Shown one piece after another: positions 58,495 to 64,000 of a stretch of DNA of 64,000 nucleotides. The notes below the pieces were generated by a model. The model did no database searches. It was not told the origin of the DNA and was given only the letters and a program-made list of their open reading frames with translations. Every line of letters begins with the position of its first letter. The stretch's first letter is position 1. This DNA comes from Hevea brasiliensis (lineage: Eukaryota; Streptophyta; Magnoliopsida; Malpighiales; Euphorbiaceae), in contig NC_079498.1 of assembly GCF_030052815.1 (NCBI RefSeq), positions 80,276,992 through 80,340,991 of the forward strand, written 5' to 3'. Position numbers and translations under genes: made by a program.

Positions 58495-59807
58495 TATCAG
58501 GGCAGGGTGTGCGTTCCTAGTGATGTGGAATTGAGACAAATCATTATGAAGGAAGCACATGAGTTTCCATTTGCTATGCACCCTGGTGGAACTAAAATGT
58601 ACAGAGGGCTGAAAGAGCATTACTGGTGGATGGGTATGAAGAGAGATATAGCTGAATTTGTTTCCAAATGCCTAACTTGTCAGCAAGTAAAGGCAGAACA
58701 TCAAGTTCCAGCTGGTTTGTTACATCCTTTGTCAGTACCAGAGTGGAAATGGGAATGAATAACTATGGATTTTGTTACAGGACTTCCAAGGACACAGAGT
58801 AGTCATGATGCAGTATGGGTTATAGTTGACAGATTGACCAAGTCTGCTCACTTTTTGCCAGTTCGGATGGACTATAGCCTGGAAAGATTGGCCAGATTGT
58901 ACATATATGAGATTGTAAAATTGCATGGAGTGCCAGTATCAATTGCGTCTGACAGAGATCCTAGGTTCACTTCTAGATTCTAGGGTAGTCTTCAGAGAGC
59001 CCTAGGAACTAGATTGAACTTCAGCACAGCATTCCACCCACAGACAGATAGCCAGTCTGAAAGGGTAATTCAGATATTGGAGGATATGCTACGGGCTTGT
59101 GTGATTGAATTTGAAGGTAGTTGGGATACACACTTGCCTTTGATTGAGTTTGCTTATAACAACAGCTACCAATCAAGCATTGGGATGCCTCCATATGAAG
59201 CTTTGTATGTCAGAAAGTGCAGAACACCCCTATGTTGGGATGAGGTAGGTGAAAGGAAGATGATTGGGCCAGAAATTGTTCAGCAGACAGAGGAAAAGAT
59301 CAGATTGATCAGAGATAGACTCAACGCTGCATCAGACCGTCAGAAGTCCTATGTTGATCTGAAGAGAAGAGATATTGAGTATGCAGTGGGTGATAAAGTA
59401 TTCCTCAAAGTTTCTCCTTGGAAGAGGATTGTGAGATTTGGCGAGAAAGGAAAGCGAGTCCTCGTTTCATCGGACCATATGAAGTTCTGGAAAGAGTGGG
59501 TCCTTTGGCATACCGGTTGGCATTACCTCCAGAGTTAGCAAGGATACACAATGTCTTCCATGTGTCCATGTTAAGGAGGTACAGATCTGACCCATATCAT
59601 GTACTATCAGTTGAAGAGATTGAGGTAAATCCAGACCTCTCATATGAGGAAGAACCCATAAAAATTCTGGCATATGAGGTGAAGCAGCTGAGGAATAAAC
59701 AGATACACCTGGTTAAAGTGCTGTGGAACCTTCATTCAGACCAGGAAGCTACTTGGGAACGTGAAGAGGATATGAGGAGACAGCACCCACAGCTATTCAG
59801 AGACTAA
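58495..59807 (+). pseudogene. Chromo-2 integrase and chromodomain relic
   Basis: Begins at an inverted junction with RVCVPSDVELRQIIMKEAHE. The HHCC domain has [13 protein letters not shown]. The core has [33 protein letters not shown] and the Glu in [16 protein letters not shown], with no intron. Then YVDLKRRDIEYAVGDKVFLK; a frameshift near 59450; PRFIGPYEVLERVGPLAYRL and the chromodomain-like LVKVLWNLHSDQEATWEREE, ending at TAA 59805-59807. Stops lie at 58756-58758 (WE-stop-IT) and 58981-58983. Everything upstream (gag to RNase H) is missing. Confidence 0.9.
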
Positions 59808-59837
59808 TGCCAGGTAAAATTTCGAGACGAAATTTAT

Positions 59838-59853
59838 TTAAAGGGGGGAGAAT
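59838..59853 (+). other. Polypurine tract of Chromo-2
   Basis: TTAAAGGGGGGAGAAT, directly before the LTR start TGTAACACCCC and after the pol stop codon. Confidence 0.85.
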
Positions 59854-62800
59854 TGTAACACCCCTATGTTCGTGTAACGTTCTCTTTATTCGGTGACCAG
59901 TGTTGTCCGGACAGCTAGGATGCCTAGAACTACACTTCGTTATGAGTGAGGAGACATAAAATAATGAAATACAAGAAAAGAAAATACAAGAAAAAAAAAG
60001 GAAAAATAATAGCAAAGAAATGTAACCAAGTTAAGCGAGCCGAGAACCCTAGCGATGGGTGACCGCACCGGGAAGTCACGGCGTGGACCGTTGACTAGCC
60101 CTGGACCACGGGGAACCCTAGAAAATATTTTTAGGACTTAAAGAGACATCAATTGAAGTATAAATATCATTAAAAATATCAAAGAAAAATTAATTAATTA
60201 GTACAAAGAAAAGTAAGAAATCGAAAAACGGACAAAACCCGGTGTTACCGAAAAATTGGGAATGCAACCCGAACAGGGGCATTATGGTCATTTGACATCC
60301 CGAATTGTCTTTTAACCTAAATGTCCATTAAAAATAAATAATATTACACTTGGAAAATATAATAAAAAATTTAATTGAGGATACCTAAAGTAAATAGCAA
60401 AAATTATGGGTTTAATGTGAGATAAATGAAAGTTAAACATAAAATATATTTGATTTGGGGTAAGTGGACCACTTAGGATTATAATATGTGTTTAGTGGGC
60501 AGATTGCTCCACTAAACACTTCATCTTCAAGCTTGGGAATCACCATGCCGAAACAAATTCTCCAAAAAAAGCTCCCATGGCCGCCCACCTTCAAAGCTTA
60601 ACAATCCCATGATCAAGCCTCCTTTTCCCACACCTATCTTCATTAAAATTTATCCCCACTTCACAAGGAAGAAGTAGATACCAATATTCAGAAGTTTTAG
60701 TGAAGATTAAGCAAGTCCCAACAATAGGTAAGTTTGAGTTTTTGAATATTTCTTTGATAAAGTTTGTATACATGTTATGGGTGTTTGCTTTGTGAAGGAA
60801 TTTTTAAGTTTTGAGGAGTTATTGACATATCTAATTTTGGACAGCCATGAAGTTGTATATTTGATGATTTATTCTTACATATATTTGATGTGAATTCATG
60901 TTGAGTAGGGTGATTTAGTGTCCTAGTAAGTTAATTCCACATGTATATGGTGATTGTGCACTTGAAATGGAAGTTGACGAATTGTGGGACACTTTGGCAT
61001 TGTGGAACATTTCGGCAGCCATGGGACCCCTTGATGAATGTTTGAATTCATGAAGATATTGGATAAATTGTGATATTGAGGATTGATGAATATGTATGTA
61101 AATTGATTATGTAAAGTGTATGTAAGAATTAGAAATGTTCATGTGGATGTATTGTTTTATTTGGACTTTGTGAATTAAAGCTTCATTTGGTGTATTGAGG
61201 ATGTTTGTATTCTACCCAAAATGACTTTAAAGTAAGGTGGTATATGGTTTTGGTAATGTACCAAATCAGAATTGGTAAGAGAGGTGGACTTATAGCAAGT
61301 AAATGTGTAATTGATACATGTTAAGTAATGTAATTAAGGACAGTGTGCATTTCAGCCTATAACTCTAAATGTGTAACTCCAATTGGTATGAGACCAATTG
61401 GAGGTGAAACTAGGCACAAAATGTGCCAACTTTCATGAAGAAAACATGCCAAAATTCTGCTTGCAAGGTAGCATGAAAAGTGACCAAATGCGGATTAAGT
61501 GCAATAGGGCCTGAAAATTTACCAATTGGGCAGCAGTTAGTGTTTAGGCCATAACTCACTCAAAACAGGTCCAATTGACCTAAAATTTTAAATATGAATA
61601 GTTAAGACCCATACCTACAAGTCTTATGAAGACACCAAAGCCCAGAAATGACCATAAGCAAGTCAAACAGCTTGCACAAGTTCGGGTCCAAAAACTGGCC
61701 GAACCAAAGTTGACCAAAGTTGACCTAAAATGACCTAATTTGATGCCATTTGACCAGCAATAATAAAATGACCATAACTTGGTCTACATAACTCGGAATG
61801 ACCTGAAATTTTGCCCCGCGTGCAGTAAGACATAGATCTACAAGTTTGTAGTTTTGACCGAAACCAGAAAATCGAGGGAACTAGGTCGTCCGGCTAGGTC
61901 AAACTAGTATCCCGGAATCCAGCAAGTTGTAATAAAATGCACTAAACAAGAAAACGAAATTGGTAACATGTACCAACCCTAAAATACTATCGAATGTGAC
62001 ACATTAGTAACACTAAAACCTAATTTACCTAGAACGCATCGAGGGTCGATATATTAGGTTGATTAAGTAAATATTTGAATTCAGTGAATTACTTATCGAA
62101 CATTATCGTTAGAGACAATTTAATTTAGTACTGAAACACTTCAAATTGTGTTTCTCAGTTACCAAAGACTCAGGAAAAGGGAAGGAAACACTGAGTCCAG
62201 ACCAAGAGACAGTTATCAGAGGTTTGTGCACGACAGCTATTTCTTTTGAAATTTTCAATTGAAATAAATTATGACTATTTGCATATTATTGTTTTAAATT
62301 GTGGAAATGTGTTTAAATGGATATTTATCGCTTGAAAATCATTGTAAATGGTTTGAAATTGTGAGAAATTATTTGAATGATATTGATGGATACTTATTGA
62401 TTGAAAAGCATTGGAAATGGTTTGAAACCACAGCTATCATGTATATTGATTGTATTCCTCGCTAGCTTGTCTAGTGGGACGAATTGAATTCCCTCTCTGG
62501 CTGAAGTGTTGAGGTGTGTGCCTGTTGAGGACGAATTAGATGAGTACTCATATTTTTGCTAGCTAGCTATGTTATTCCTCATTAGTCATCGACTTTTGGG
62601 ACGAATTGAACTTTGGAACATGATTAAGCTGTGTGTGATTTATTGATATGTATTGTGAGATTGTGAAATGAATTTAAACTCTTATTGACATATACTGTCT
62701 TTTGAATTCAACCATGATCTGACTTATTGAAATTTATTGTGATATTGAGAAATGGAGTTTAAATTCTTGTTGACAATTATTGTCTTGAATTTAACTATGG

Positions 62801-63507
62801 TTTTAAGTATCCACTATTTATTTAACTTATGAATTGTGATTTAAAGTTGTATTTGGTTATTGTTGTGCACCACTGAGACATTGTCTCAGCGATAGCTTTT
62901 TATTGATGTCGCAGGTAGACAGACAGACGTATGAAATTTGCTAGTACCTCCAGCGAGAGATTTTCGGGTATAATGAGTATACCACATTTTGCATTTTGTA
63001 CTGTAATGTATGACCACTGTATGTACATATTGTTTTTGATTTTGAGCATTTGTAAATTCAAATTGTACATTGAAGTTGTAAAATAATTATGAGTTATTTT
63101 GGCTTGTAAAAATTGTATTATATTTCTTATATCTCAGTCTTTGAAAAATTACTGTGGAATTGAGTTGAGAAACATGTTGTGTTGAGAAATATGTTGGAGT
63201 TGAGATTTGAAAATATATTGAAGTGCTTTTTACAGGTTTTTCTGAAGAACTGTTTTATCCAAAATACAGATGGCACTCTGCCAAAATTTTCACAGAAATT
63301 CCAAATAATTCAAATGTGTTAGTTCTATCACTTCAGTTCAAAAAGGTTATTAACACCTGTAAATAGTGCTCACCGCTTTAAAAGAAGTAAGAAAAGTTTT
63401 TAAAATCCCTTGTAGTGTATTTAATGGGTTATCAGTAGACGGAGTTGGTAATTCATTAGGTATACTACGGGATCATGTTATGCCTTACAGAGGGATAGGG
63501 TGTGACA
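59854..63507 (+). repeat. Chromo-2 LTR (3.65 kb)
   Basis: Runs from TGTAACACCCCTATGTTCG to AGGGATAGGGTGTGACA. The ends are confirmed by the solo LTR at 46222-51996. It contains internal duplications near 62330-62430 and 62628-62800. It is flanked by a polypurine tract on the left and a PBS on the right, so it acts as the 3' LTR of one unit and the 5' LTR of the next. The U3 and U5 parts share motifs with the Chromo-1 LTR (for example CCAATTGACCTAAAATTTT), consistent with related families. Confidence 0.9.
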
Positions 63508-63515
63508 TGTTTTAG

Positions 63516-63528
63516 TGGTATCAGAGCT
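63516..63528 (+). other. Primer-binding site of the downstream Chromo-2 unit
   Basis: TGGTATCAGAGCT, a tRNA-Met-type PBS with the last base changed, eight bases after the LTR end. Confidence 0.85.
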
Positions 63529-63696
63529 AGTTTTTAAATTCTGTTTTCACCTGTTACTTGAATATTCTTTCTTCATAGTACAACTGCTCAATATAATTGT
63601 TTGATACATACAGTACATTACATTTTAAATATGCACTAACGGGAGGAAATCTCCTTGTGTTATTTATTCAGGAGATCTAGAATCCTCGCATTGACT

Positions 63697-64000
63697 ATGG
63701 AAGAGGGTGATCATTCAGTCGATCAATCTATTGAGGCTGAGGTGCAAGGGGATGCCCCAGGCCTACATAATGTCAGTGGTTCAAGACACCGGCCCAGCGA
63801 TCTGCGATTTCTGCTCGATTCGCTCAACAGATGGTCGCAATGTTCCAACAAATGGCTAGTAATGTGCCTACTCAAGTCCCAATCTGAGACACGGTGGTAC
63901 AACCACGATCTCCTACTAGGCGATATGACAAATTGATGAAGTATGGGGCTACAGAGTTCAAGGGGCGATAGATCCTCTAGAAGGTGAGCAGTGGTTAGAG
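63697..64000 (+). pseudogene. Chromo-2 gag start, cut by the window edge
   Basis: Starts at ATG 63697 (MEEGDHSVDQSIEAEVQGD). After a frameshift near 63805 it reads FAQQMVAMFQQMASNVPTQV and then YDKLMKYGATEFKG, matching the gag pattern of Chromo-1 (VFQQMAEFFKQMAG, LEKLRKFGAVDFFG). A stop falls near 63885 and TAG at about 63969. It continues beyond 64000. Confidence 0.8.

Overview
This 64 kb window is repeat-dense DNA from a plant nuclear genome, most likely a eudicot. The evidence is Ty1/copia and Ty3/gypsy LTR retrotransposons with tRNA-Met primer-binding sites (PBS), chromodomain-bearing chromoviruses, a Cassandra-type TRIM with a 5S-rRNA-derived LTR, a LINE-type RNase H relic, and spliceosomal intron signals. 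The species cannot be named from sequence alone. No complete host gene is present. The only host-gene candidate is a 3'-terminal coding exon at 7487-7565. Almost every polyprotein carries stops and frameshifts, so pol regions are called pseudogenes.

Left flank (1-12073). Three decayed copia elements are packed together: Copia-2 (+, 1-3026), Copia-3 (-, about 3030-4545) and Copia-4 (+, 4546-7225). Copia-4 is split inside its RNase H by a 1.1 kb hAT-like non-autonomous DNA transposon with an 8-bp target-site duplication (TSD). Then come the orphan host exon, about 2 kb with nothing recognisable, a LINE zinc-finger/RNase H relic, and the 3' end plus LTR of a Tat-like gypsy element.

Nested core (12074-53785). 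The oldest layer is a minus-strand gypsy element, Gypsy-H, in pieces at 12074-13517 and 31849-35485. Its integrase is split by an 18.3 kb composite (13518-31848, TSD CTTAG). Both outer ends of the composite are Cassandra LTRs in inverted orientation, and its interior is a chromovirus gag-pol plus 3' LTR (Chromo-1). That 3' LTR was then split by an intact-length minus-strand copia element, Copia-1a (21455-31432, TSD CGTGT). Gypsy-H gag is split by a second copia of the same lineage, Copia-1b (35486-53780, TSD CTAAG). The 3' LTR of Copia-1b holds a Chromo-1 solo LTR (TSD TAATA), which holds a Chromo-2 solo LTR (TSD AATAA), which holds a Copia-1 solo LTR (TSD TGTTG/A). Every boundary was placed from TG...CA ends and the duplicated flanks.

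Right flank (53786-64000). An unclassified repeat is followed by a truncated Chromo-1 LTR that lies inside a minus-strand Chromo-1 integrase. A head-to-head junction then leads to a plus-strand Chromo-2 integrase/chromodomain, its LTR, and straight on to a PBS and a new gag. That last arrangement fits a tandem element running off the window.

Most notable observations: (1) a chimeric composite integrated by two inverted Cassandra U5 ends with a perfect TSD; (2) a 74-75 bp GT...AG intron-like insertion just after the catalytic Glu of the Chromo-1 integrase, shared by two separate copies and absent from Chromo-2; (3) a near-perfect 27-bp palindrome that recurs in Chromo-1 LTRs; (4) palindromic leader repeats in Copia-1 that differ in copy number between two copies.
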